DNA of 64,000 bases from a virus: IMG/VR virus record IMGVR_UViG_3300049726_000088, positions 1 to 64,000 of that record; one strand, 5' to 3'. Below, piece by piece: positions 51,430-61,900 of this stretch; position 1 is the stretch's first letter, and each line of letters begins with the position of its first letter. The position numbers and the translations under genes are program-made. The notes beneath the pieces were generated by a model, which saw only the letters and a list, made by a program, of their open reading frames with translations, was not told where the DNA came from and ran no database searches.

Positions 51430-51942
51430 TTAAAACCTTCTAATATTTTCCAAGAAAGGAAAGAATAATATTAAACGATTTAAGAAACCCGGACAATAAA
51501 TTCTAAAATTACCAATACCTGATATAGGGTCAGTACCTAATTGATTATGATTATTTTGTAATTCATTAAACAACTCAATTATTTTTAATTTTATTGCACC
51601 ATCTCCAACACCATCTTTAAGATGTTGATTTTCTTCGAAAATTCTTACATAATCATCTTTTGCAAGGGTTAATTCTGATTTAAGATTTTCATTTGCATTA
51701 GAAAGTAATTGAATTTGTTCTTCAAGCCATTCAATTCCTTTTGGTTCTTCATCAACTTCAAGCAATTCTTCTTCTTTTTTTTCTGATGTTAATTGTACAT
51801 CTTGTAATAGTTCTTCAACTTTTTGTTTTGCCTTTAAGTCACGTTCTTCTGCAGGACTAATTATTTTTTCTTCTTCTTTTTCTGGTGTAGATATTTTATT
51901 ATCTTTTGCCAATTTTATTAAATTATTATCTTTTTTTGCCAT
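51430..51942 (-). CDS. Coiled-coil acidic protein, 170 aa
   Basis: Highly acidic with a coiled-coil centre (about residues 65-110, LEEQIQLLSNANENLKSELTLAKDDYVRIFEENQHL). The C-terminal 50 residues look folded and include a hydrophobic end (FLNRLILFFPFLENIRRF). Not recognised. Confidence 0.6.
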   Translation of the reverse strand: MAKKDNNLIKLAKDNKISTPEKEEEKIISPAEERDLKAKQKVEELLQDVQLTSEKKEEELLEVDEEPKGIEWLEEQIQLLSNANENLKSELTLAKDDYVRIFEENQHLKDGVGDGAIKLKIIELFNELQNNHNQLGTDPISGIGNFRIYCPGFLNRLILFFPFLENIRRF

Positions 51943-51946
51943 ATTA

Positions 51947-53065
51947 TTAAATTATTTGAGGTTTTAAAATATTTATTAATTTATTATTTAGAAATTCATT
52001 AATGTTTTTTTCTTTATATGAAATTCTTATTAATTGAATATTATTATTCGAACAATATTCATTTTTTATTATATCATTTTGTTTTAAATTTAAAAATTCA
52101 ATCAATGCCTCATTATCTGATAATAATTTATTAAATTTTACTATTTCAAAATGTTGTTTTCCATCAAATTCAATTAATATATTATGATTTGGTAAATAAA
52201 AATCAAAAGGAAGTTTAAATATTTTTCCAATACAATCGTCAAATTTTTTTTGATGTTCAAATTTAATATTATTATTTTTTAGATAATTAATTATTTGTTG
52301 TTCACCTTTACTACTTTTACATATAGGACAACCACTACCAACTAAATGATTACTTGTTTTTTGAATAAAAGAACCATGAATAGGACAAATAATTTCAATT
52401 TTACTTCTATTTGAAATATAGATACTATTGGAATAATCATATTTATTACCATGAATCTTTTTTGCTTTTTCAATAAAAACATCTTTATTACATTTATGAC
52501 CACAACAATATGAACAACCTGAACCACCTAAATGGTAATTTGGTTTTTGCTCAAACTCACCATGTTTGGGACATATTATTTTTACTTTACTAATATTATC
52601 GACATAAACTACTTTAGAATAATCATATTTATTGCTATGAATTTTATTTGCTTTCTCAATAAAATATTCAGTATTCATAAATAGACCAGCACATTTAGCA
52701 CATCCCTTACCAATTAAATGCGATTTTGGTTCTTGAAAAAATTCTCCATGTTTAGGACAAATTATAGAAATTGGAGAAGTATTATTAATATAAACTGATT
52801 TAGAATAATCATATTTATTATTGTGTATAATTTTTACTTTATTGATAAATTCATTTATGTTAGATTTTAATTTTCCATAACAAATAGGACAACCCCGACC
52901 ACGTAAATGTGAATCTGGTTGTTGTTCAAATATACCATGCGTCAAACATATAATTTTAATTTTTGTTCTATTATTAAGATAATTAACTAAAGAATAATCA
53001 TATTCATTGTGATGAATATGATTAGCTTTCATTATAAATTCTTTAGTTGTTAATCTTTTTGACAT
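51947..53065 (-). CDS. Homing endonuclease: five zinc-finger repeats plus VSR-like nuclease
   Basis: About five treble-clef-like repeats (NKYDYS, CxxHGxFxQ, GCxxC) are followed by the same VSR/EDxHD-type nuclease as the protein at 34153-35049: FDFYLPNHNILIEFDGKQHFE, then IQLIRISYKE. An ATG at 53089 would overlap the upstream gene; the start at 53065 gives MSKRLTTKEF, which lines up with MARRLTNITF of the paralogue. It sits just downstream of the metallophosphoesterase gene. Confidence 0.82.
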   Translation of the reverse strand: MSKRLTTKEFIMKANHIHHNEYDYSLVNYLNNRTKIKIICLTHGIFEQQPDSHLRGRGCPICYGKLKSNINEFINKVKIIHNNKYDYSKSVYINNTSPISIICPKHGEFFQEPKSHLIGKGCAKCAGLFMNTEYFIEKANKIHSNKYDYSKVVYVDNISKVKIICPKHGEFEQKPNYHLGGSGCSYCCGHKCNKDVFIEKAKKIHGNKYDYSNSIYISNRSKIEIICPIHGSFIQKTSNHLVGSGCPICKSSKGEQQIINYLKNNNIKFEHQKKFDDCIGKIFKLPFDFYLPNHNILIEFDGKQHFEIVKFNKLLSDNEALIEFLNLKQNDIIKNEYCSNNNIQLIRISYKEKNINEFLNNKLINILKPQII

Positions 53066-53081
53066 TAATGTTTTAATTATA

Positions 53082-54509
53082 TTAATCAATATTTAAATTA
53101 GCGTTTAAATGCGCCAATAATCCTGTCTTATCGTTCCAGATAAAACCATCTGCAGCTTTTATAGCACCTATAAAACCTTTCGAAAAATGCCATTGGTCAG
53201 TACCTGTCAAACTTGATAAATATCTAACAGTAACACCAAGGTCTTCGCTTAATACTTTTGCTTTATCTAAAACTGTGAATTTAATATCTTTTTTACGATG
53301 AATGTGCCCAATATGAAATTCATGATATAAAGTATTACTCCAATATGGTTTAGATTCAATATCACTTGCCATTAATAATGGTAATGAATTTTCTTTTTCT
53401 TCACTACCATGAGTAAATCCAAGTAAAACATTACCGTGTTTATAATATTTTCGTGGTAAAGCATCGTTATTAACACATACTTGTTCATCACCATTAAACC
53501 ATGCTTCTAAATATGAACCCATATAATAACTACGTTCAAAATCATGATTGCCGGGAATTACAATTATATCAATTGGTACACCAATTTGTTTTAATATATT
53601 AATGCCATCAACCAAAAGTTTAACACCCACTGTAAATGTTTTTTGCCATCTAACATCTTCATCTTGACTAGTTTGATGACTTGTCGTATCAAACATATTA
53701 TCTGAATTAAAAAAATCATTTCCAACTGGAAATAATATTCGGGTAATAGGAAATCCACTTGCATGTCTTAATAATGTTTCAATTGCATTAATAAATCTTT
53801 TACTTGCGATTTTTATGTCATAATCCTCACCAGTTTCGCCATGCCATGCTAATTTACCAAAATGTAAATCAAATATGCTAATTTCGAGTAAATTATTCTC
53901 TTCAGATTTTTTTTGTAATTTTGGAGTAACATTTAAAATAGGTGGTTTATACGTTTGTGCCATGTCAGCAAATATCTTTTGAATATCTATTGCTTCACTA
54001 AGTTGAACATCTTTTTCAAGACGTGCTTTAACTTGAAAGTTTTGAATTGTTTCAGGATTTTCTTTTTTCCATGAAGTAACATCCCATTTATTAATTACAA
54101 AATCTTTTACTTTCCAAATATCTAAATCAACATCAGCTACTTCAAGTAATTCATCAAGAGTTTTTATGTGATTTACCGGATAATTTGAACCAGTTTTCCA
54201 TTCAACTTCCATTTCATTTCCTTTACCAGTAATAGTTGTTTTTCCATCTGATTTTTCTTTATTTATAATATTATCTTCTTTTATACTAAAACCACGATAA
54301 TATTTATATTCTTCATATGCTTGATTAAATAATTCAAATAGTTCATCTTCAAGAATTCCATTATAATATTCATCATATGCCAATGCTTTGATGTTTTTTA
54401 CATATGTATCTGAATACCCACATTTTACTGAGGCTTCTTTAACCGATATTTGATTTTTTGTTGCGTAATTAAGGATTTCTACTGCTTTTTCTATTCGTTC
54501 TTTTTTCAT
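53082..54509 (-). CDS. Metallophosphoesterase with N-terminal HTH
   Basis: The N-terminus carries a helix-turn-helix (ILNYATKNQISVKEASVKCGYSDTYVKNIKAL). The C-terminal half is a calcineurin-like phosphoesterase: SIFDLHFGK (D/H ligands), PVGNDFF (GNDx), VIPGNHDFERS (GNHD) and FHIGHIH (GHxH). This layout of DNA-binding plus Mn/Mg phosphoesterase is common in large phages; substrates may be DNA ends. The start at 54509 is favoured over 54551 because a promoter-like pair (CTTG-N20-TAAGTTTG) lies across 54549-54580, past the longer start. Confidence 0.8.
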   Translation of the reverse strand: MKKERIEKAVEILNYATKNQISVKEASVKCGYSDTYVKNIKALAYDEYYNGILEDELFELFNQAYEEYKYYRGFSIKEDNIINKEKSDGKTTITGKGNEMEVEWKTGSNYPVNHIKTLDELLEVADVDLDIWKVKDFVINKWDVTSWKKENPETIQNFQVKARLEKDVQLSEAIDIQKIFADMAQTYKPPILNVTPKLQKKSEENNLLEISIFDLHFGKLAWHGETGEDYDIKIASKRFINAIETLLRHASGFPITRILFPVGNDFFNSDNMFDTTSHQTSQDEDVRWQKTFTVGVKLLVDGINILKQIGVPIDIIVIPGNHDFERSYYMGSYLEAWFNGDEQVCVNNDALPRKYYKHGNVLLGFTHGSEEKENSLPLLMASDIESKPYWSNTLYHEFHIGHIHRKKDIKFTVLDKAKVLSEDLGVTVRYLSSLTGTDQWHFSKGFIGAIKAADGFIWNDKTGLLAHLNANLNID

Positions 54510-54548
54510 GTATATATAATTAGATAAAATTATTTTTTGATGTTTTGT

Positions 54549-54580
54549 CAAACTTAATACAAATATACCAAAAACACAAG
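54549..54580 (-). promoter_or_regulatory. Phage promoter, CCTTG class, metallophosphoesterase gene
   Basis: Minus strand: CTTG (54580-54577) inside AAAAACCTTG, 20 nt, TAAGTTTG (54556-54549), 39 nt before the ATG at 54509. It lies at the end of the GIY-YIG gene. Confidence 0.5.
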
Positions 54581-54892
54581 GTTTTTTATAAATACATTTC
54601 CACTTTTTTTCAAAAATACTAGATTTTCCTCAATTTTTTGACATTCTTTATTGAAAGTGGTTTCATTAATTACAGATAAATCAAACCATTCACCTTCTTT
54701 TTTTAAGTGTGAATATCTTCGTTGTAATGTTCTTTCGATTTGATGTGCAAATTCTGATTGATATGAATCAATTAATTTTAATTCAGAAGAGTTTCCCGTT
54801 TGCAATTCTTTTAGACGTTTATTTGGATGCTTAGATACTCCAATTTTATAATAACTATTTTCTAATGATTGAATTAAATATATGTATTTCAT
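54554..54892 (-). CDS. GIY-YIG nuclease, T5orf172/MUG113 type
   Basis: A stand-alone GIY-YIG domain: YIYLIQSLENSYYKIGVSKHPNKRLKELQTGN (about residues 3-36) has the GIY/YIG-like strands and Arg, IERTLQRRYSHLKKEGEWFDL (about 72-92) the catalytic Glu helix and the GEWF hallmark of the MUG113/T5orf172 family. Such proteins are often mobile. The ATG overlaps the RuvC-like stop by 4 nt. The C-terminal 25 residues (FLKKSGNVFIKNLVFLVYLY) are T-rich in DNA and may be an extension created by insertion. Confidence 0.75.
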   Translation of the reverse strand: MKYIYLIQSLENSYYKIGVSKHPNKRLKELQTGNSSELKLIDSYQSEFAHQIERTLQRRYSHLKKEGEWFDLSVINETTFNKECQKIEENLVFLKKSGNVFIKNLVFLVYLY

Positions 54893-55500
54893 TTAATTAT
54901 TTTCAATTGTTTTAATCCAGCAAATCCAACAGCATAACTATCAGACATATCAAAACACATATCTTTTGGTTCTTTACTATCTTTTTTATAAAACCATTCA
55001 ATTTGGGGTTCTAATTTACAAACTTTTTCCCAGATATACAACTTTTTCTTATCACGATATTCAGGTGGAAATGAAAGCGTTTCAACTTTTTCTCCCTTTT
55101 TAAATGTAACTTTAACTAATTCAGAACAAAATATTTTACGTGAGTCATATACACTTATTTTCTTAGGATATAAACCAAATATAGTAAATAAAATATATCT
55201 ACAAATACCATTGAATCCATATAATAATGATACTGTGTTCGCATTATTGCTTCCACCAAGTGGTTCTTCTACAATAATATGTATTATTTCACCGTTAAGT
55301 TCATGTAATATACGTTCTTTATATTCATTTACATATTTTCTAAAAATTTCTGCTTTATGAATATCTCTAATTTCAACAGGAATATTTTTATCAGTCTTTA
55401 ATTCAAGATGTTTTAGTTCAATAAGTTTTCCTTTATCAGACCATAAAGCACTTCCAATATTAGTTGTACTTATATCTAATGACCATATGTATTTTTCCAT
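54889..55500 (-). CDS. RuvC-like Holliday junction resolvase
   Basis: RNase H fold with the catalytic acids of the RuvC family: WSLDISTTNIG (D9), HIIVEEPLGG (E78 or E79) and DMSDSYAVG near residue 188. 203 aa, close to the usual length. It would cut branched DNA made during phage replication and recombination, clearing junctions before packaging. Family assignment is by motif spacing. Confidence 0.8.
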   Translation of the reverse strand: MEKYIWSLDISTTNIGSALWSDKGKLIELKHLELKTDKNIPVEIRDIHKAEIFRKYVNEYKERILHELNGEIIHIIVEEPLGGSNNANTVSLLYGFNGICRYILFTIFGLYPKKISVYDSRKIFCSELVKVTFKKGEKVETLSFPPEYRDKKKLYIWEKVCKLEPQIEWFYKKDSKEPKDMCFDMSDSYAVGFAGLKQLKIIK

Positions 55501-55517
55501 AATAGCATCTTTATATA

Positions 55518-55751
55518 TTATACGTAATTTAAATGTTTTTCTTTAAATTCGTCAATCATTTTTTGAATTGCTTTGGGGTTATCCAAATACAATTGTATAA
55601 GGTCTTCGATAACACCACCAATTTTTAAACTTTTTCCTTTACATAATAACTTAAATCTATTATGTAAATCACCTTCAATTATAATAGATTTTGGTTTTGT
55701 ATTACTGAGCGTAAGTAAATCTTTCATATTTTTATTATAAATTTTATCCAT
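55518..55751 (-). CDS. Ribbon-helix-helix-like DNA-binding protein, 77 aa
   Basis: The strand KSIIIEGDLHNRFKLLCKGKSLKIGGVIEDLIQLYLDN fits a ribbon-helix-helix (CopG/Arc type) fold: a beta strand, then two helices with a glycine turn. It would bind DNA as a dimer, probably as a regulator. A late-type motif (one mismatch) lies 7 nt upstream. Confidence 0.6.
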   Translation of the reverse strand: MDKIYNKNMKDLLTLSNTKPKSIIIEGDLHNRFKLLCKGKSLKIGGVIEDLIQLYLDNPKAIQKMIDEFKEKHLNYV

Positions 55752-55758
55752 AATTTAT

Positions 55759-55768
55759 AATAAATACT
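55759..55768 (-). promoter_or_regulatory. Late-promoter-like motif AGTATTTATT
   Basis: One mismatch to the decamer, 7 nt before the ATG at 55751. Confidence 0.4.
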
Positions 55769-55805
55769 AAGAAACTATAAAAAAATATAAAATTTTATGA
55801 TTATT

Positions 55806-56549
55806 TTAAAAATCAATTGCAAAAAGAAGTGTTCTGGAAATTGTTTCATCTTTTGGCACAGGGTCATTCAGTTTACCAATAGCAACTAAATTTTTATTAC
55901 TATCAAATAATGCAACTTCACTAATATAAACTTTAGAAAAACCACCTTCCCAAGATAAATTAGTACTTGAATTAAATTCATTTAAATTTACATTGATTGA
56001 CATGTCTGTAGTATAAACATCTGCTTTAATTTCGGTAGTTACATTTCCAAAAAAATATTCTTCATCACCAAAACATAATTGACCTGTTTGACTTGCTGAT
56101 GGATAATTAAGATAGTCTAAATCATAAGTTAAATAATGAGTATAATTTATGAATGGTATTTTAAAAACAATACTTGTTAAATCTTTTGCAGTTAATGGAT
56201 TATGATGTCCAATAATTTGGTCGGTAACATCTAAATATTTCCAATCAGTTGATACTGGTTTTGGTATTGGTTGTCCGGGTTGATTAAAAATTCTTTGAAA
56301 TATTACATATATTCTATTAACAGTATATCCTGTTGCAAGTGTAATAGCAGTATATCCTGTTGCACTACTTAAGAATTTAAAATCACTATTGTTTACAAAA
56401 TTAATGCGAAGTTCTTCTACATTAATATTAGTAGTAATAAGTTGTGTGCTATTAATATAATTACAATGAATTGCTCGTCTATATCCTGCTGCTGTATTTC
56501 CAGTTGGAACTAATGCGTATGTTGCATAAATTGTATAAGTAGATGCCAT
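55806..56549 (-). CDS. Baseplate/tail-fibre-associated structural protein
   Basis: Beta-rich 247-aa protein. The C-terminus FSKVYISEVALFDSNKNLVAIGKLNDPVPKD has the pattern of phage tail-collar and baseplate proteins (ISExxLYD...LVAIGK...PI.K), typical of trimeric short-fibre or wedge proteins. It lies in a structural operon 5 nt after the next gene. The exact role is inferred. Confidence 0.65.
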   Translation of the reverse strand: MASTYTIYATYALVPTGNTAAGYRRAIHCNYINSTQLITTNINVEELRINFVNNSDFKFLSSATGYTAITLATGYTVNRIYVIFQRIFNQPGQPIPKPVSTDWKYLDVTDQIIGHHNPLTAKDLTSIVFKIPFINYTHYLTYDLDYLNYPSASQTGQLCFGDEEYFFGNVTTEIKADVYTTDMSINVNLNEFNSSTNLSWEGGFSKVYISEVALFDSNKNLVAIGKLNDPVPKDETISRTLLFAIDF

Positions 56550-56554
56550 ATTAT

Positions 56555-57868
56555 TTATGTATTAATTGTATAATTAGGAAGAGTCCAAGACCTATTTGAT
56601 TTATATGACATTGCATATAATAGTTCTTGGTCTTCTATAACAAATATTTTTAATTCAAGAAATACTTTACCAACAGAATATGGCGTTGATGATGTATCAT
56701 TAACATCAACAAGATAATAATAAGCAGTTCTTAATCCATGATTAACATTTTTATCTGCAATATCATACATAGGATTTCCATCTGCTGAATATGCTTTTAA
56801 TTTAAGTCCTAATTCTGTTTTTTTTGATTTATGCCACATTATTGTAGGAATTTCTAATACTGGTGAATCTAATAAAAATCCTTCCCCATAAACATTAGCT
56901 GGACTTGAATTTGTATAATGAATAACCCCCAATTTTTTATAAATAGGTGCTTGATTTTGAATATATGATACAAAACTACCAAATGCTTTGTTTTTAAATT
57001 GTGTATATTTTATATTTGCTGCTTTTACTCCTGCAATTTCTTCTGTAAATATAATTGACATATTCCAAAAAGGAAATATAATTGTTGGACATTGACTATT
57101 TTGTAAAAAAGATAAAACACTTTCATCAAGATATTCAGTAGAAGACATATTTGCTATAGTATCACCAGTATAATGAATTGTATTATAATAAATCATTGCA
57201 CCTACAGTAATTCCTGAAGAAAGTCCCAACATACTAAAATCAGGTAATTCTCTATCAACAGTAATATGACGACCATTTTTTGCTAAAGTACCTGATTTTA
57301 TAGTAATAATTTTATACCATAAATAAGGTGAGGGATGATTTTTATAAACATAATATCCTGTATGGGGTGTCCATTTTATAAGTAATAAATCACCAGCTTT
57401 GGGTTCATTTCCACTTTTGCCATATGTTGGTGCTTTATATAATACAAGGTCTAAACCACCCACAATTTCATTTACTCGAACCATTGCATCTGGTTGTTTT
57501 ACGTGATTACTATCTACAATAAAATAATCACCATCATTTGTAAAAAATCCTATAGAATCTACTTTATTTTCAACACTATATGAACTAACTGGTATGCTTG
57601 ATATTACATTATATGGGTCACCACTTAAATTTCTTGGAATGAAACTTAATACATTCGGATTCTTATCAACGGGTTTTAATATATTTGTATTAAATGCAGT
57701 ATATCCAGTAGAAACAGCATTAACTGCATCTGTATATGCATAATCTACTTCACTATCACCAATAGTATAATATTTAAAATTTAATTTACCTTGAGATAAT
57801 AATTCTCTACCTTTTGATGTTAATTTTATGTCTATAACAATAGGGTCTTTTTTTTCAATAAATGCCAT
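56555..57868 (-). CDS. Tail/baseplate structural protein, 437 aa
   Basis: The start MAFIEKKDPIVIDIKLTSKGRELLSQGKLNFKYYTIGDSEVDY is a pattern seen at the N-terminus of baseplate-associated structural proteins of large phages. The rest is a beta-rich protein with no enzyme motif. It lies in the tail operon between two putative adhesins and the tail-collar-like gene. A late-type motif lies 16 nt upstream. The role is inferred from position and composition. Confidence 0.65.
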   Translation of the reverse strand: MAFIEKKDPIVIDIKLTSKGRELLSQGKLNFKYYTIGDSEVDYAYTDAVNAVSTGYTAFNTNILKPVDKNPNVLSFIPRNLSGDPYNVISSIPVSSYSVENKVDSIGFFTNDGDYFIVDSNHVKQPDAMVRVNEIVGGLDLVLYKAPTYGKSGNEPKAGDLLLIKWTPHTGYYVYKNHPSPYLWYKIITIKSGTLAKNGRHITVDRELPDFSMLGLSSGITVGAMIYYNTIHYTGDTIANMSSTEYLDESVLSFLQNSQCPTIIFPFWNMSIIFTEEIAGVKAANIKYTQFKNKAFGSFVSYIQNQAPIYKKLGVIHYTNSSPANVYGEGFLLDSPVLEIPTIMWHKSKKTELGLKLKAYSADGNPMYDIADKNVNHGLRTAYYYLVDVNDTSSTPYSVGKVFLELKIFVIEDQELLYAMSYKSNRSWTLPNYTINT

Positions 57869-57884
57869 TTAATTATTATTTAGA

Positions 57885-57894
57885 TATAAATACA
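57885..57894 (-). promoter_or_regulatory. Late-promoter-like motif TGTATTTATA
   Basis: One mismatch to the decamer, 16 nt before the ATG at 57868. Confidence 0.45.
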
Positions 57895-57907
57895 GAATAA
57901 TTATTTT

Positions 57908-58861
57908 TTATATTATCTTGTATCTTGTATCTGCAAAAATACTATATGGTGAACCAACAGTATAATGACCAATACAATTACATATACTACTAATATTTGC
58001 TGATGCAGTAGTATATGATGAACCATCAGTATTTGCTTCAGCACATAATACAATAACATCATTTGAATCAACGAGAAATGGTGCGAATGAACCACTACAT
58101 GAAAATGCTAATCTACTAACTCTTCCACCACCACGAATACAAGCACCATTACAATAAACACTAACTGTACCACCTTCTGGGTCTGATGTTGCTCCTTTTA
58201 CTACTGTCCAATTAATTGTTGGATAGAAACAATCGCCAGCAGTTCTTGTTATTGAATATATAAAACATGCACTTGATTCTACACTATCACCACTTCCAGA
58301 TGTATCACAAAGACTACAAAGTGAAACTGTATTAACTAATGTTTGTTTACATTGAACACTGCCATATCCAATACCAACAGCACTTTTTGCAAATGCTCGA
58401 AAATATGTCATAGTATTTGATGCAAGACCACATGCTAAATTACTAAAAGGAACTCCTGCACCAATTACAGAACAAGTTGAATTTATTTTCAAATAAGTTG
58501 GATAATTTGAGTAAATTAAATTAGAATCTGTTCCCCATGCACTAAGTTGGGTATATAATATTCCATATTCCATAATTGGAGCATCACCTATAGTATTTAC
58601 CTCACTATTATTTACAGGAAATTCTGTTGGTAAAGCAGCACCTGCAGTACCAGTACTTACTGTCGGTGAAGCAAGTGTTGCTGGTAATGTTGTACCAGTA
58701 AGTATATTACCATAATATGCAGTACCATTAACAATAAAATATGCTCTATATTCATATATAGTACTTGCTGACAAATTTGGAATTGACATAGTATATGAAT
58801 TACTTGCGAGAGGTCCTGCAGTCAGAGTTGTTGTTGTCCAAGTTGGTGTTGGTGTTGGCAT
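57908..58861 (-). CDS. Tail adhesin with FN3-like domains and Cys-rich end
   Basis: Residues 1-65 form most of a fibronectin III-like domain (IPNLSASTIYEYRAYFIVNGTAYYG), followed by a second one (about 66-180, MEYGILYTQLSAWG, ASNTMTYFRAFAKSAVG). The C-terminal third is Cys-rich (CSLCDTSG, CFYP, CNGACIRGGG, CSGSFAPF) and ends in HYTVGSPYSIFADTRYK, which also closes the neighbouring large protein. Likely a receptor-binding appendage; the multiple cysteines suggest disulfides or metal binding. Confidence 0.65.
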   Translation of the reverse strand: MPTPTPTWTTTTLTAGPLASNSYTMSIPNLSASTIYEYRAYFIVNGTAYYGNILTGTTLPATLASPTVSTGTAGAALPTEFPVNNSEVNTIGDAPIMEYGILYTQLSAWGTDSNLIYSNYPTYLKINSTCSVIGAGVPFSNLACGLASNTMTYFRAFAKSAVGIGYGSVQCKQTLVNTVSLCSLCDTSGSGDSVESSACFIYSITRTAGDCFYPTINWTVVKGATSDPEGGTVSVYCNGACIRGGGRVSRLAFSCSGSFAPFLVDSNDVIVLCAEANTDGSSYTTASANISSICNCIGHYTVGSPYSIFADTRYKII

Positions 58862-58885
58862 ATTATATTATTTTATTATATTATT

Positions 58886-58895
58886 TATAAATACT
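58886..58895 (-). promoter_or_regulatory. Late-promoter-like motif AGTATTTATA
   Basis: Exact decamer, 24 nt before the ATG at 58861. Confidence 0.45.
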
Positions 58896-58905
58896 CATTA
58901 TTTTA

Positions 58906-61900
58906 TTATTCTGGTGTTGGCTTACCACCACAACAGCAACAGCAAGAAATATTTGATGTTGTTTCACTTATTAAATATGGAGAACCAACAGTATATGTTC
59001 CAACACTATTTGTAATACCACCAATCCAAAGTTCAGCAATATCTGATGCGCATTTTGTATTATCGCTTATAGCACATGTAAATAATTGTAAATTATCACT
59101 ATGACATATAAGTTTAGTACCAAAACTACCATCATAATATCCACTACCTTTACCAAGATTAGCAACACTACAATTCCATCCACTAATTGTAGTACCATTA
59201 CATTTTACACAAACACAAGTAATATGATTTGCTGCACTTGTACCTTTACATATATAATAACAAATATTTACATAGTAACAATCACCAGCATTTGGTGGAG
59301 TAATAGTACCCGGTTGATATACATTGGTAGGATAACAATATCCACCAGTACAAGTAATTACATTTACTACATGTGTTTGTGGTACACCATTTTGTTCAAA
59401 TACAACAATTTTAGGTATTCCAACTGTTGGCGTATATATTGTACAGCCAGTTCTTGCAACTGTAGTTGATTGTATTGTAACACTTTGTGTTATACCTGCT
59501 GGAGTTGGTGGGGCAGGTGTTTGTGGTGTTAACCAAGTAATTGGTGTTACTCCACATACAGCAGATACTGTAAAAGTATTACTTATTTCACCAACAATAG
59601 TTACATTACATACTTGAGATGTTGCTGGAATATTTGTAAATAATGTTGGTGTTACATTAAATGTTGCAGTACTTCCAATTGGTCTGTATTGCATACCATA
59701 CCATTGAACATCAGCATAACGTTGAATTGCATAACCACCAGTATAATAAAGTGCTGATGAAGAACTTGATGTACTTTGTTTTGTTTTACCTGATGGTGGT
59801 GTTGGGGGTGGTGTTGATAACGTTTTTAATGATAATGTATTACCAGTATCCGCAAGAACATCTGAATGAACAACTGCTTTATAATTATATACAGTACCTT
59901 CTAATAAACCATTTATTGTAAAACTAAATGAATTAGTTGAAGGTTTACCTGATACAAAATGTTTTGTCCATGTTGTAGATGTTGATTTCTTATACATAAC
60001 ACCATATTCTCTTATAAGACTTAATCCGGTAATATTTTTACCACCAATATTTATCATCGAGCCAATACCAGCAGTACCTGCTTTAGTTTCAACATATAAA
60101 TCAATAGGTGATGGTTCTGGATTTTGTTTTATAATAAACATAGCACCATCATCGCCCAAATATTGTACTGTTCCTCTATATGTTAAATTACCAACACCAA
60201 TAGGTGGAATAGAATTTCCATAATCATAAGGATTTGGTTCTGGATTATAATAATATGTTGTTCCAGATGGAGAGACGTTTACACCTCTCTTATACATGAA
60301 TTTTTGTTTAGTAAATACAGTATTACGAATTAATAATCCACCCTTTTTTAATATAATTGTAGCTGACAATAATTGGTCTACAAATTTTTGAAAGAATGCA
60401 TTATATTTACTTAAAAACGAATATAAGTTTTCAAAAGTATATCCATTTGAATGCAAAGTATCTCCTGTTGGAAGCAATGCTCTTTGTAAATACATTTCAT
60501 AAATTCTTAATAATGCAGGATACCAACCGCCTTTAAAATCTGATATAGTTTTTCTATTTCTTGCATTAATCATTTTTCTTTGAATTAATTCAATAAATTC
60601 TAAAAATGATAATTTACTTATATCCCCAATTCCAAAACTATCTGAAACAACTGGTGTGAATGCAGCATTTCCACCAACAAGATAATAAGCACTAAGAACA
60701 TTCCCATATCTAAGACCATTTGGTAAATATACTTCGTATGGATTCATTACGTTAATATCATAATCTCTATATGGTTCTAATGCAATACCATCTACTAAAA
60801 ATTTAATATCAGATGCTTTATTTGCCTTATAATTTAATTTATAAACATACTTATTTGCACTAAGATTAAAATATATTTTACTATTATTAAAACTATCAAT
60901 TCTTACCACTTCACTTCTTGCATTAATATCATTACTACCATGAACTTCAACATATGCTACTTGAACTTCTGGATTAATTGCTAAAAATGAAATTACATCT
61001 GTATTTTGTAAAATAATTTGACTATGACCAGTAGTATTATTTGGGTCAATAATATAATCTGCAGTAAATTGTGATGTGCCTTTTGTTAGTGCAATACCAT
61101 TTATTGTTACTTGAACATCACCACGTGGAAAACTTGGTAATGGAATATATGTATATGGAAATTGTGGTTTAATACGTGTTACAATATATTGAATCGTAAT
61201 ACCTGTAACTGGTCGTGTTCCACCACTATAAATAAAAGTTGCTTCAATAACATCTCTACGATTATTTGAATTTGTTGCATAATTACCATTTAAAATTGTA
61301 AAACTATTTCCAGAAACACTATAATCAGCACTTAAATATTCTGGGTCTAATACTTCTTCAGCAGTTAAATTACCCATACCAATAGGTGGAATATCACTAC
61401 CATAACCATATGGGGGATTAAAAATACGTGGTGCGTTTAATAATATACCATTATAACGAACTTCAAAATAACCTTGAGTTTTATCATATGGTGTTGGAAG
61501 TTGAAATGTATTTGAAGTTCCAGTATAATCTAATGATATATTAACATATGAATATGGTAATGTATATCCACTATTATTTGCTGGAAAATCTACATTTTTA
61601 ATATAATCATAAACATCATATTCTATACCACGTGCCATATCTAATGCAATATCAACTTCTTTGGTATTAATTACAAGTTTACTATCTTTTTGATAATATT
61701 GTGGAGTATCATAATGAATTCTTGTTGTTGCACCCGTTTGAATCCAAGATTTTTTATTATCGACAGTTGAAGAAAGATTAAATCCTGCCATACGAAATAC
61801 ATCAAGATATGCTTGACCACTATCTGTATCTCCTGAAATTTGAAAATAAAAATCATTAGTTTCTAATGGTGCAACAGGATAACCACTTGTATCATAAGGT

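Noticed and set aside
59101-59921. Plus-strand frames opposite the 1509-aa tail protein
   Set aside because: Low-complexity Thr/Ile/Ser translation of the opposite strand of a Thr/Gly-rich gene; no start context or motif.
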